Shown: positions 8,232 through 14,863 of the stretch, piece by piece
Layout: each line of letters opens with the position of its first letter
How positions within the stretch are numbered: position 1 is the stretch's first letter
Source of the DNA: Candidatus Villigracilis affinis
GTDB lineage: Bacteria; Chloroflexota; Anaerolineae; Anaerolineales; Villigracilaceae
Direction: 5' to 3'
DNA length: 64,000 nt
NCBI GenBank assembly: GCA_016718275.1
Contig: JADKEA010000005.1
Location: 186,001-250,000 of the forward strand
The notes under the pieces: model-generated
Databases searched by the model: none
The model's input: the letters and a program-made list of their open reading frames with translations, nothing else
What the model was told of the DNA's origin: nothing
Program-made: the position numbers and the translations under genes

Positions 8232-9664
8232 CTGCATTCCTTTAGTACAACTTCAAAACGGGCGAGCGCATCATCGATCACCTCATCGGTATCTGCCATC
8301 GAAGTATACATGCGTGAGCCAGCAAGCGTGATGATTCCATTTGCCATGTAGGCTGCGCCCATTTCTTCCATCATGTGTTTGCGCGGTTTGAGTTCTTTTA
8401 GCAATCGCAAGGGATGTTTGAAATCGAGCAGCATGGTGCCTGCGGTTTCGAGGTGGACAATGGAACCCTGATTGTACGCGACGAACGGCAATTCATATTT
8501 TTCAATGATGGCTTGCAGACCCTGTGTGAGTCTATCGCCTGCCTTGCCTGCAATTGCCGCCGCATTCGTCTTTTCCATTTCGATCATTGCATAATAACCC
8601 GCGACACATGAGATTGGGTTCGCAGAAAGCGTGCCGCCCACGTAAGCGCGTTCGCCGACCCCGCCGATGCCTGCCGCAAAGCTCATAATGACCTCGCGCC
8701 GTCCGCCAACTCCGCCTGCCATCGGATATCCGCCTGTGATGCACTTGCCAAACACGGTGAGGTCAGGCTTCACGTTGAAATATCCCTGCGCGCCGCCGAG
8801 TCCCAGACGAAACCCCGTGACCACTTCATCGAAAATAAGCAGCGTGCCGAATTCATCACACAGTTCGCGGACTTTTTGATTGAATTCCTTGGGAACGGGA
8901 CGCGTACCGCTTTCGGGTCCAACAGGTTCGATGATGACCGCCGCGGTGCCGCCCCTTAGCCTGTTCAGCCATAACTGACGCTTCAACGCCCCGAGAGCAT
9001 TCGGATAGAACTCGCGCGTTTTGGCGTTCGCTCCACGCGGAATTCCTTTCGCCTCAAGCCGTCCCGTGCCTGGGATGTGCAGCCCGTAGACCATTTGGTC
9101 GCTCCAGCCGTGATATGCGCCGCCGACCTTGATGACATATTTCTTTTTCGTGAACGTCCGCGCCGCGCGGATCGCCGCCATCACGCCTTCTGTCCCTGAA
9201 CCCAGCATGCGGAACATTTCAATGGACGGCATGTGCTCTTGGATCTTTTGTGCAAGTTTTAGTTCATATTCATGGAACAAGCCAGTGACAGGCCCGCAGG
9301 ATTGCAGCATTTCCATCACTTTTTCGCGCACGGGCGCGTAATTGCTGCCGAGGATGGTGGGCCCGCCCGCCTGAAGGAAGTCAATGTATTTGTTTCCATC
9401 CGCATCCCAGAGATAGGCTCCATCCGCTTTTTCGATGGCGATGGGGAAGGGATAGTTGAAGGCAAGGTTGTGCTGTACGCCGCCAGGGATGATCTTCTTG
9501 GCTTCGTCAGTTAATTCCTTCGAGCGTTTGCATTGATTATCAAAATAGGCGAGGTATTCCTTCATCTTCTCGCGATTGACAGGGCGGATCGGCTGGCTGA
9601 TGAGGGTTTCCAGTTTGGCGTAGACTTCGTTTACGTTGGGGTATTGGGAGATGGCGTATTCCAT
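8228..9664 (-). CDS. Class III aminotransferase, glutamate-1-semialdehyde aminomutase-like
   Basis: This 478-aa PLP enzyme carries the class III motif IFDEVVTGFRLGLGG (Asp279 contacts the pyridine nitrogen) and the Schiff-base Lys307 in VFGKCITGGYPMAGG. It resembles glutamate-1-semialdehyde 2,1-aminomutase but has an N-terminal extension of about 40 residues and sits in a catabolic run away from haem genes. It is more likely a transaminase or aminomutase acting on the cluster substrate than HemL. AAGGAAG precedes the ATG. It overlaps the GNAT gene by 4 nt. Confidence 0.88.
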   Translation of the reverse strand: MEYAISQYPNVNEVYAKLETLISQPIRPVNREKMKEYLAYFDNQCKRSKELTDEAKKIIPGGVQHNLAFNYPFPIAIEKADGAYLWDADGNKYIDFLQAGGPTILGSNYAPVREKVMEMLQSCGPVTGLFHEYELKLAQKIQEHMPSIEMFRMLGSGTEGVMAAIRAARTFTKKKYVIKVGGAYHGWSDQMVYGLHIPGTGRLEAKGIPRGANAKTREFYPNALGALKRQLWLNRLRGGTAAVIIEPVGPESGTRPVPKEFNQKVRELCDEFGTLLIFDEVVTGFRLGLGGAQGYFNVKPDLTVFGKCITGGYPMAGGVGGRREVIMSFAAGIGGVGERAYVGGTLSANPISCVAGYYAMIEMEKTNAAAIAGKAGDRLTQGLQAIIEKYELPFVAYNQGSIVHLETAGTMLLDFKHPLRLLKELKPRKHMMEEMGAAYMANGIITLAGSRMYTSMADTDEVIDDALARFEVVLKECR

Positions 9665-9683
9665 AAAACTTCCTTGGTGATTG

Positions 9684-9806
9684 CTGGTGGTCGAGTAGAC
9701 GGCGATGCTTTTCGCCGTCGTATCGAGACTACCTGATATTGAGGGTATTTATTTGACTGTTGGTCTCGATACGGGTTCGAAGAACTCTCGCCCTACTCGA
9801 CCAACA
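9684..9806. repeat. Inverted word-like repeat (GGTCGAGTAG ... CTACTCGACC)
   Basis: The 149-bp spacer between the aminotransferase and aldolase genes holds TGGTCGAGTAG near its left end and CTACTCGACCA near its right end, plus internal TCGAGAC and TCTCGATAC words and a GGCGATGCTTTTCGCC hairpin. The whole can fold into a long imperfect hairpin. Similar TCGAGTAG/CTCGATAC spacer elements are common in high-GC bacterial genomes. No transposase is present. Confidence 0.6.
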
Positions 9807-9813
9807 GTTTTAT

Positions 9814-10479
9814 TTATATTTCTGCAAACTTCTTTTCATCCGCTCGTAATTTGGCAAATGCGATCTCGCGGATGGGGAGGGGAATTTTGGAGATTTTCTT
9901 TTCGGTGACGATCGCGAGCAGATAGGTCAGCGCGCATTTTTCGAGGAGCGCCATATTGTGGATGGCTTGCTCCATTGTGCCGCCGAAGACGAGCACACCA
10001 TGGTTTTGCAGGATGTAGGCGTTGGCGTTCGTCTTCACTTTGGCTTTGACCGCGTTCTTGAGAAAGCCCGTTCCTGATGGGGCGTAGGAGATAATGTCCA
10101 CGCTGCGACCCAAATGGCGGACTTGTTCATCGAATAGGGCGGGGATGGGCATGTTGATCAGCGCGAGTGCGCTGGCGTAGGGCTGATGCGTGTGGATAAT
10201 GCAATGCACGTCCGCGCGGTTTTGATAGACTGCTCCATGCATTCCGCTTTCGATGGACGGCTTCATTGTCCCTTCGAGCTGTTTGGTCTCGAAATCGAGG
10301 ATGCAGATATCGTCCGCTTGCATTTTGGCGTAGTCGTAGCTGGATGGGGTGATGGCGAAGGCGTTTTGTCCTTTGACCCGCGCGGAGATGTTGCCTTCGG
10401 TGGCTTTGAGGTATCCGCGTTCGAGGAGGGTGTGGCAGGTATCCACGACTTCTTGTTTGTAGGTTTGATAGTTGGACAT
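9814..10479 (-). CDS. Class II aldolase/adducin family protein (fuculose-phosphate aldolase-like)
   Basis: This 221-aa protein is the usual size for class II aldolases. Zinc ligands are visible in CIIHTHQPYASAL and in the later NHGVLVFGG motif, and the catalytic Glu lies in PSIESGMHGAVY. The family cleaves or epimerises sugar phosphates, or decarboxylates sugar-acid derivatives. It is the first gene of the minus-strand run, so its leader should hold the operon promoter, divergent from the TetR gene at 10756. AAGGA precedes the ATG. Confidence 0.87.
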   Translation of the reverse strand: MSNYQTYKQEVVDTCHTLLERGYLKATEGNISARVKGQNAFAITPSSYDYAKMQADDICILDFETKQLEGTMKPSIESGMHGAVYQNRADVHCIIHTHQPYASALALINMPIPALFDEQVRHLGRSVDIISYAPSGTGFLKNAVKAKVKTNANAYILQNHGVLVFGGTMEQAIHNMALLEKCALTYLLAIVTEKKISKIPLPIREIAFAKLRADEKKFAEI

Positions 10480-10600
10480 GTGGAAATCCTTTTTTGGAAC
10501 CGCGACACTTGCGACTGCGCGCAGTGCAGGTGAGCACGCAAAGAGCGCAAAGATTCTTTTTGTTTTTCTTCGCGAATTTGGCGGTATTTGCGGTTAATTT

Positions 10601-10645
10601 CTTGACAACAAATAAATTATCCTCTACAATCTTTACAGTGTCAAG
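10601..10645 (+). promoter_or_regulatory. Strong sigma-70 type promoter with operator-like palindrome for tetR
   Basis: TTGACA (10602-10607) and TACAAT (10625-10630) are separated by exactly 17 bp. Just after the -10 box lies the imperfect palindrome CTTTACAGTGTCAAG (10631-10645), symmetric at 12 of its 14 non-central positions. In addition, CTTGACA at 10601-10607 is the inverted copy of TGTCAAG at 10639-10645. This placement fits autorepression by the TetR protein encoded downstream and possible control of the divergent operon. Confidence 0.7.
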
Positions 10646-10665
10646 ATTATTCCTTGTCCCCCGAA

Positions 10666-10731
10666 GGGGGGGGGGCGGGGGGGGGAGGGGGGGGGGGGGG
10701 GGGGGGGGGGGGCCGGGGGGGGGGGGGGGGG
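10666..10731. repeat. 66-bp G-rich tract (poly-G) in the tetR leader
   Basis: Apart from single or double interruptions (C at 10676, A at 10686, CC at 10713-10714), all bases from 10666 to 10731 are G; the longest pure run is 26 nt (10687-10712). It is preceded by CCCCCGAA, which can pair with the first Gs. The tract lies between the promoter and the start codon. It may be a G-quadruplex-forming phase-variable tract, or a sequencing or assembly artefact. Confidence 0.8.
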
Positions 10732-10755
10732 CTCAGGGTGACATGGAAGGTATTT

Positions 10756-11358
10756 ATGCCAAAGAAAAAAACGTATCATCACGGTGACTTGAAGAATGCG
10801 CTCATCAAAGCGGGGGTGGAGATCCTCGCGAAGGATGGCGTGATTGGACTATCTCTGCGTAAGGTAGCAATGAAGGCGGGGGTCAGCCATGCCGCGCCGT
10901 ACGCGCATTTTGCAGATAAGCAGGCATTGATCGCGGCGATTTCCACGGAAGGGTTTCGCCAATTGTATGAACGGGTGAGCGGGGTGGCGGAGGAATATCA
11001 AAACCAGCCTGAAAAGCAATTGGTGGAGGCGGCTTGGGCGTATGTCCAGTTTGCGATGGATGACCCTGACCGATTCAAGGTCATGTTTTCGGGGGTGTTG
11101 GAGAAGGAAAAGGAATATCCTGATTTCGTGACGGAGTCGCAGAGAAATTTTCAGCTGGTGAAAATGATCGTCGAGGCGAATCAGGCGTCGGGGCGGCTGC
11201 GAAGCGGTGATTCAGCGTTGGTGGCTCTTTCGGCGTGGGGAATCATCCACGGGTTTATCCTGCTGCTGTTAGAGGGACAAATATCGCATGCGGTGTTGGA
11301 GAAGATGAGTTTGCGCGAGTTGGTTGAGTTTCAATTGGAACAAATTCAAGTGAAATAA
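10756..11358 (+). CDS. TetR/AcrR family transcriptional regulator
   Basis: This 200-aa protein has an N-terminal helix-turn-helix: LSLRKVAMKAGVSHAAPYAHFADKQALI (split here as LSLRKVAMKAGV and SHAAPYAHFADK), typical of TetR. The rest is a helical TetR_C-like ligand domain (WHG-type: AWGIIHGFILLLLEG). Start: ATG at 10756 behind GGAAGG. A longer in-frame extension would translate the poly-G tract into polyglycine and is rejected. It probably represses itself and the divergent catabolic operon through the palindrome at 10631-10645; this is inference. Confidence 0.9.
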   Translation: MPKKKTYHHGDLKNALIKAGVEILAKDGVIGLSLRKVAMKAGVSHAAPYAHFADKQALIAAISTEGFRQLYERVSGVAEEYQNQPEKQLVEAAWAYVQFAMDDPDRFKVMFSGVLEKEKEYPDFVTESQRNFQLVKMIVEANQASGRLRSGDSALVALSAWGIIHGFILLLLEGQISHAVLEKMSLRELVEFQLEQIQVK

Positions 11359-11391
11359 AAAAAGCCGCGCAATTGAATGCGCGGCTTTTTT
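11357..11391. terminator. Bidirectional terminator between tetR and the GlsB-like gene
   Basis: Arms AAAAAAAGCCGCGC (11357-11370) and GCGCGGCTTTTTT (11379-11391) flank an 8-nt loop. With A-runs on one side and T-runs on the other, it can stop transcription in both directions between convergent genes. Confidence 0.85.
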
Positions 11392-11400
11392 GTAAGATGA

Positions 11401-11658
11401 TTATCTTCGACGGCCGAAGAAAAGTCCCAACACCCACAGCAAGACCACTGCTCCCAGAATTGCCACAAGCAGACTGGTGAAGTTGAAGCCCGCTTCGACT
11501 TCCACTCCGAAGAATTCCATGATGTAGCCGCCGATGAAAGCGCCGACAATACCGACCACGATATTGGCGATGGCGCCCATTTTCTTGTTCTTCTGCATGA
11601 TGATGCTGGCGATCCAGCCAGCCAGCGCGCCGAAGATGATCCAAATGAGAATGTCCAT
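11401..11658 (-). CDS. GlsB/YeaQ/YmgE family stress-response membrane protein
   Basis: This 85-aa protein has three predicted helices and the family pattern IFGALAGWIASIIM ... IVVGIVGAFIGGYIM, ending FFGRRR. These small inner-membrane proteins (transglycosylase-associated) are found widely and are linked to envelope or acid stress, but their mechanism is unknown. GGAGG stands 6 nt before the ATG at 11658; an earlier in-frame ATG would lack a ribosome site. Confidence 0.85.
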   Translation of the reverse strand: MDILIWIIFGALAGWIASIIMQKNKKMGAIANIVVGIVGAFIGGYIMEFFGVEVEAGFNFTSLLVAILGAVVLLWVLGLFFGRRR

Positions 11659-11739
11659 ATCTGCCTCCAATAAAATTAGATTTTTGAATGGACTAATTAT
11701 AATGCCACTGGCTTTTCAGATAAATGGGTGAATGAAAAA

Positions 11740-12984
11740 CTATCGGATCGTTGAAAGTGTTTTTAGAAATGCGATGATCTGATCTAACTGCGTTTTACTC
11801 AGGTGCAGCATTTCCAACTCGCTATGACCTTTCGGCGCGGCGGGCGCTTCGTTGTAATGGTTGAGCACGCCCTCCAATGTGGTGAACTGGCCTGCATGCA
11901 TGTAGGGTGCGCGAAGTGCCACATCGCGCAATGAAGGCGGCTTGTAGGCACGCATCAATGCTTCACCTTCTGCGAGAATGAAACGCAATTCATCACAGTC
12001 TTTGGGGGCGGCGTCGCTATAAGCGCTCAGGCAGTTGAATTCATCTGCGAGAACTTGCTGTGCACCAAGTGCGCGGCCAGTATCTTCGGGCAGGTTTTCA
12101 ATGGCGGGCACGCCTGTGTTGTGAAAATCATTGTCTGTAAACAATGCGCCGTTATGGCAGCGTGTGCAATTCGCGTCGCCGATGAATAATTTCAAACCCG
12201 CAATTTCATCCTGGTTCAAAATGGATTCGGCGGCCTGAGAATCATTTTTCAAGACCGCTTCCACATACTGGTCGAATCGCGATTCGCCTGGCATGAGCGT
12301 GCGCTCGTATGCCGCGATCGCCTTGCCCATGTTGACGTACACCTGAGTCACCGCCTCGCGGTCTTCGGTTGTCATTGCTTCCCAGTTTGTAGCTGCGTCC
12401 GTTCCATTTGTTAAACCTGCGGGAACTGGCCCTGCAGATTCTGGGAAACGGCTGGTGTCTGAAAAATCTGGCAGTTCGCCAAAAATGGATTCGTATTCAT
12501 CCTTGTAGTAGGCCTGGATCAATTTCACATATTGGGTGCGTGTGCCACCATGCTCAACAGGGTTTTCGAGCGGCCCCAGCGCCTGTGCCCACTGACTATC
12601 TTTGCGACCATCCCAAAACAACCACGGGCTGTAGGCTGTCCCTGCGATCGGCATGGCGCGGCGTGTGGTTGTCCCCACGCCTTGCGCGCGGGGCAGGCCG
12701 TCTTGAAAATTTTTCTCAGGGTCATGGCAGGTGGCGCAGGCAACTTTTCCGTTGCTGCTGAAACGCGTATCGAAAAATAATTTTTCGCCCAGCGCCGCCG
12801 CCTTTGCATCATCACCAAAGCGATTGGATGGATCAGATGGCAGTGACGGAAGATTCCCGATCCAAAGCGTTTGCAGGATTTGAACTTCCGCATCTGACCA
12901 CGCTGTGGTCTGGCTGCCACACCCAGACAGGATCAGCGCTGTGAGTGTGAGCAAAACCGCCGTATGAATGAAACGCTTTTGCAC
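11740..12984 (-). CDS. MauG/CcpA-type dihaem cytochrome c peroxidase lipoprotein
   Basis: This protein of about 414 aa has two haem c sites, CATCH (83-87) and CTRCH (273-277), with spacing typical of bacterial dihaem peroxidases and MauG. A GTG start at 12984, 5 nt after the upstream stop, gives a clean lipoprotein signal ending LILSGC with Cys22. An upstream ATG at 13035 is possible but would overlap the previous gene by 47 nt and add an odd N-terminus. It is exported and membrane-anchored, and would reduce peroxide or oxidise a partner. It forms a pair with the FixH-like gene. Confidence 0.88.
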   Translation of the reverse strand: MQKRFIHTAVLLTLTALILSGCGSQTTAWSDAEVQILQTLWIGNLPSLPSDPSNRFGDDAKAAALGEKLFFDTRFSSNGKVACATCHDPEKNFQDGLPRAQGVGTTTRRAMPIAGTAYSPWLFWDGRKDSQWAQALGPLENPVEHGGTRTQYVKLIQAYYKDEYESIFGELPDFSDTSRFPESAGPVPAGLTNGTDAATNWEAMTTEDREAVTQVYVNMGKAIAAYERTLMPGESRFDQYVEAVLKNDSQAAESILNQDEIAGLKLFIGDANCTRCHNGALFTDNDFHNTGVPAIENLPEDTGRALGAQQVLADEFNCLSAYSDAAPKDCDELRFILAEGEALMRAYKPPSLRDVALRAPYMHAGQFTTLEGVLNHYNEAPAAPKGHSELEMLHLSKTQLDQIIAFLKTLSTIR

Positions 12985-12988
12985 TCGT

Positions 12989-13495
12989 TTACCCGCCCAG
13001 CACCAAATTAAACGTGACGTTATCCGTTGTTCCATCAGCGGAGATGTTGAACTTCACTTCCCACCAACCGCCCATTTGAAACTTCAAACCTTCAACGAGA
13101 TAATCGCCATTTCCCAGATCCTGTGTTACTTGCGGTGCAGTGGGCAGGCCGTGACCGTGCTCGGGCATTCCGCCATCAACAAGGATGGTTGCACCTTCCA
13201 CTGGCTGACCGTCAGCGGTTTCGACATGGATCGTCCACGAATGGATCGGGCCGATGACAATGGGATCGAGCTCGCTTTTGAATGAGACTTTGAACGCGCC
13301 GTTCTCGGTCAATTTTTCGGTGCTGGTGTCCAGATCACTGGCGTTGACCTGACTGGAATTCCCATGCATGCGTTCAGACATCAACGGGTGCATAAACCGT
13401 GGTCCGAACACGGGCATCAGAAAATAAAAGGCGGCGAGTAAAACGATCACCGTGATGACCACGGTAACGACGATGGTTTTGTTTTGAGATTTCAT
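12989..13495 (-). CDS. Membrane-anchored FixH/YtkA-like protein
   Basis: This 168-aa protein has one N-terminal membrane helix (about residues 5-27) and an extracytoplasmic beta domain. The domain contains the pattern IHSWTIHVETADGQPVEGATILVDGGMPEHGHGLPT (quoted in two parts: IHSWTIHVETADGQPVEG and GGMPEHGHGLPT), typical of FixH/YtkA proteins linked to copper or oxidase assembly. The His/Met-rich MPEHGHG could bind copper. AAGGGA precedes the ATG at 13495; an upstream TTG is less likely. It precedes the dihaem peroxidase gene by 4 nt. Confidence 0.78.
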   Translation of the reverse strand: MKSQNKTIVVTVVITVIVLLAAFYFLMPVFGPRFMHPLMSERMHGNSSQVNASDLDTSTEKLTENGAFKVSFKSELDPIVIGPIHSWTIHVETADGQPVEGATILVDGGMPEHGHGLPTAPQVTQDLGNGDYLVEGLKFQMGGWWEVKFNISADGTTDNVTFNLVLGG

Positions 13496-13541
13496 TGAAA
13501 ATCCCTTTCTTGAGTTCGATTTCAATCAATTGACAGCACGC

Positions 13542-13570
13542 ATATTAATCGGTCGAGTTCGGGGCGTCAA
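13542..13570 (-). promoter_or_regulatory. Promoter of the FixH-like/MauG pair
   Basis: On the minus strand TTGACG (13565-13570) and TAATAT (13542-13547) are 17 bp apart, about 45 nt upstream of the start at 13495. The -35 matches consensus at five of six positions. Confidence 0.6.
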
Positions 13571-13620
13571 TTCGGTTTCTGGTTTCTTTACAATACCTTT
13601 ATATAAGAACGATCCGCCAT

Positions 13621-14364
13621 CTACGCTGTGATCAAGTGTGCGGGCAAGTGTTCGGTGCGGTTGAGATAGTTGATTACGATCTCGCCTTTGTGAAAGTCGA
13701 AGCGGCTGATCGAACAGTTGTTGAGAATGAACCAGGATTTCATGTCATGGGCGCCCTGCCGCCAGGGGAGTTTCAGCATGGCCGAAAGCAAACGGACGAA
13801 AAACCCGCCGTGGCTGACGAAGGCGATGCGTTCCTCAGGTTGGCCGTCCTTGTCGCCGTGGCGGGCAAGCAACTCAGCGAGGACTTTGTCGGCGCGGGGT
13901 TGACGATCTTCTTCTGATTCGAAGGGACGATTCCACCAGCCCGATTCGTCATAGCCATCGGGGAGTTTCAGTTCGGGATGGTTCTGCTCAAAATAGGAGC
14001 GCGGCTTGCCCGATAGGCCTTGAAAGCGTTCGTCCTTTTCGCGGGCGTAGATTCCGCCTTCTTCGTGGATATCCACCCAGGCTGTTAATGGGATACCCAA
14101 TGCGCGGGCTGTAGGCACGGCTGTGTTGGCGGCGCGTTCCATCAGGCTGGTGTAGATGTGAGTGAACCCAAAGCCGAATTGATTTTGATTGTTCCATGAG
14201 CTTGTGTCAGTAATGGGGTGTCTTTCTTTTAAATAAGCTGCAAGAACCTGCGCCTGTTCAAGCCCGATCTCAGTGAGATAGGGGTCGGGGTTTTCCACGT
14301 AATCGGGATTATTCCAGTTTACGTTGTTGATGGATTGTCCGTGACGGATGAAATAGAGTTGCAT
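13621..14364 (-). CDS. Histidine phosphatase family protein
   Basis: This 247-aa protein begins MQLYFIRHGQSINN, the phosphohistidine RHG motif of the phosphoglycerate mutase-like superfamily. The second active-site histidine is in IAFVSHGGFFVRLL. The family removes or transfers phosphate from sugars, phosphoproteins or cofactors, and the substrate here is unknown. The ATG at 14364 follows AAGGAAAAA; the frame extends upstream through a hairpin and is not used. It has no obvious functional link to its neighbours. Confidence 0.88.
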   Translation of the reverse strand: MQLYFIRHGQSINNVNWNNPDYVENPDPYLTEIGLEQAQVLAAYLKERHPITDTSSWNNQNQFGFGFTHIYTSLMERAANTAVPTARALGIPLTAWVDIHEEGGIYAREKDERFQGLSGKPRSYFEQNHPELKLPDGYDESGWWNRPFESEEDRQPRADKVLAELLARHGDKDGQPEERIAFVSHGGFFVRLLSAMLKLPWRQGAHDMKSWFILNNCSISRFDFHKGEIVINYLNRTEHLPAHLITA

Positions 14365-14387
14365 GGCTTTTTCCTTGTGCAAAAAAT

Positions 14388-14410
14388 TGCCGCCTCGCAA
14401 AGCGGGCGGT
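14388..14410 (-). terminator. Hairpin upstream of the phosphatase gene
   Basis: On the minus strand CCGCC and GGCGG pair around a 10-nt loop and are followed by CAATTTTTT. It lies between brnT and the phosphatase ribosome site and could stop read-through or attenuate the phosphatase. Confidence 0.4.
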
Positions 14411-14443
14411 TACGTTTTTAATTTTCTTGTTGATGCATGAAAA

Positions 14444-14463
14444 TCCCCGTCATATGGCGGGGA
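14444..14463 (-). terminator. Terminator after brnT
   Basis: CCCCG and CGGGG pair around an 8-nt loop, followed on the minus strand by ATTTT, directly downstream of the brnT stop. Confidence 0.5.
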
Positions 14464-14470
14464 CTGAATT

Positions 14471-14794
14471 TTACTGTATTTGATATTCGATTTCTGAGTT
14501 GTCGTCGTAATCGTGCCGCTCTCTGTGTGTGGAGATGCGGGCGGTGATGATGCGGATGCCGCCCTCGGTCCTTTCGAACACGCAGGTCAACAGCCTTTCG
14601 CGGGGCATCGACCTGCCAATGACATACTCGCGCTTTTCCTTTTGCGAGTGTTCGAGGTCGTCGAAATACATCGCGACGGGGTCTTTGAAGATAGTGACAG
14701 CCTCATCGAAACTGACCCCATATTTGGATTCGTTCTTTTCCGCTCTTTCAGGATCCCAGCTGAATTTGATTGGTTTTGGTTTGTGTTTTGCCAT
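14471..14794 (-). CDS. brnT: BrnT family toxin, solitary
   Basis: This 107-aa protein matches the BrnT/DUF497 RelE-like ribonuclease toxin fold. It opens with FSWDPERAEKNESKYGVSF and contains the basic catalytic end IRIITARISTHRERHDY. BrnT normally pairs with the antitoxin BrnA, encoded just downstream, but here the next 100 bp hold only hairpins and then the phosphatase gene. There is no Shine-Dalgarno; a TATACT box (extended -10, TGC before it) ends 7 nt before the ATG, so the mRNA may be leaderless. It could be an orphan or domesticated toxin. Confidence 0.82.
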   Translation of the reverse strand: MAKHKPKPIKFSWDPERAEKNESKYGVSFDEAVTIFKDPVAMYFDDLEHSQKEKREYVIGRSMPRERLLTCVFERTEGGIRIITARISTHRERHDYDDNSEIEYQIQ

Positions 14795-14801
14795 GCGGGC
14801 G

Positions 14802-14807
14802 AGTATA
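14802..14807 (-). promoter_or_regulatory. -10 box 7 nt before the brnT ATG (leaderless type)
   Basis: On the minus strand an extended -10, TGC-TATACT, is followed after 7 nt by the start codon. A transcript starting at normal spacing would begin at or next to the ATG. Confidence 0.5.
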
Positions 14808-14825
14808 GCATACGCGCTTATAAAA

Positions 14826-14857
14826 AATGACAGCCACCTCGCAGGTGACTGTCATTT
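14826..14857 (-). terminator. Terminator after purA
   Basis: On the minus strand AAATGACAG...ACCT pairs with AGGT...CTGTCATTT in a long stem with one internal mismatch and is followed by TTTTTTAT, 7 nt after the purA stop. Confidence 0.85.
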
Positions 14858-14863
14858 GATTTT

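Noticed and set aside
10654..10755. N-terminal polyglycine extension of the TetR regulator
   Set aside because: It comes from translating the G tract. The ATG at 10756 has GGAAGG in front and starts at the normal TetR domain edge.
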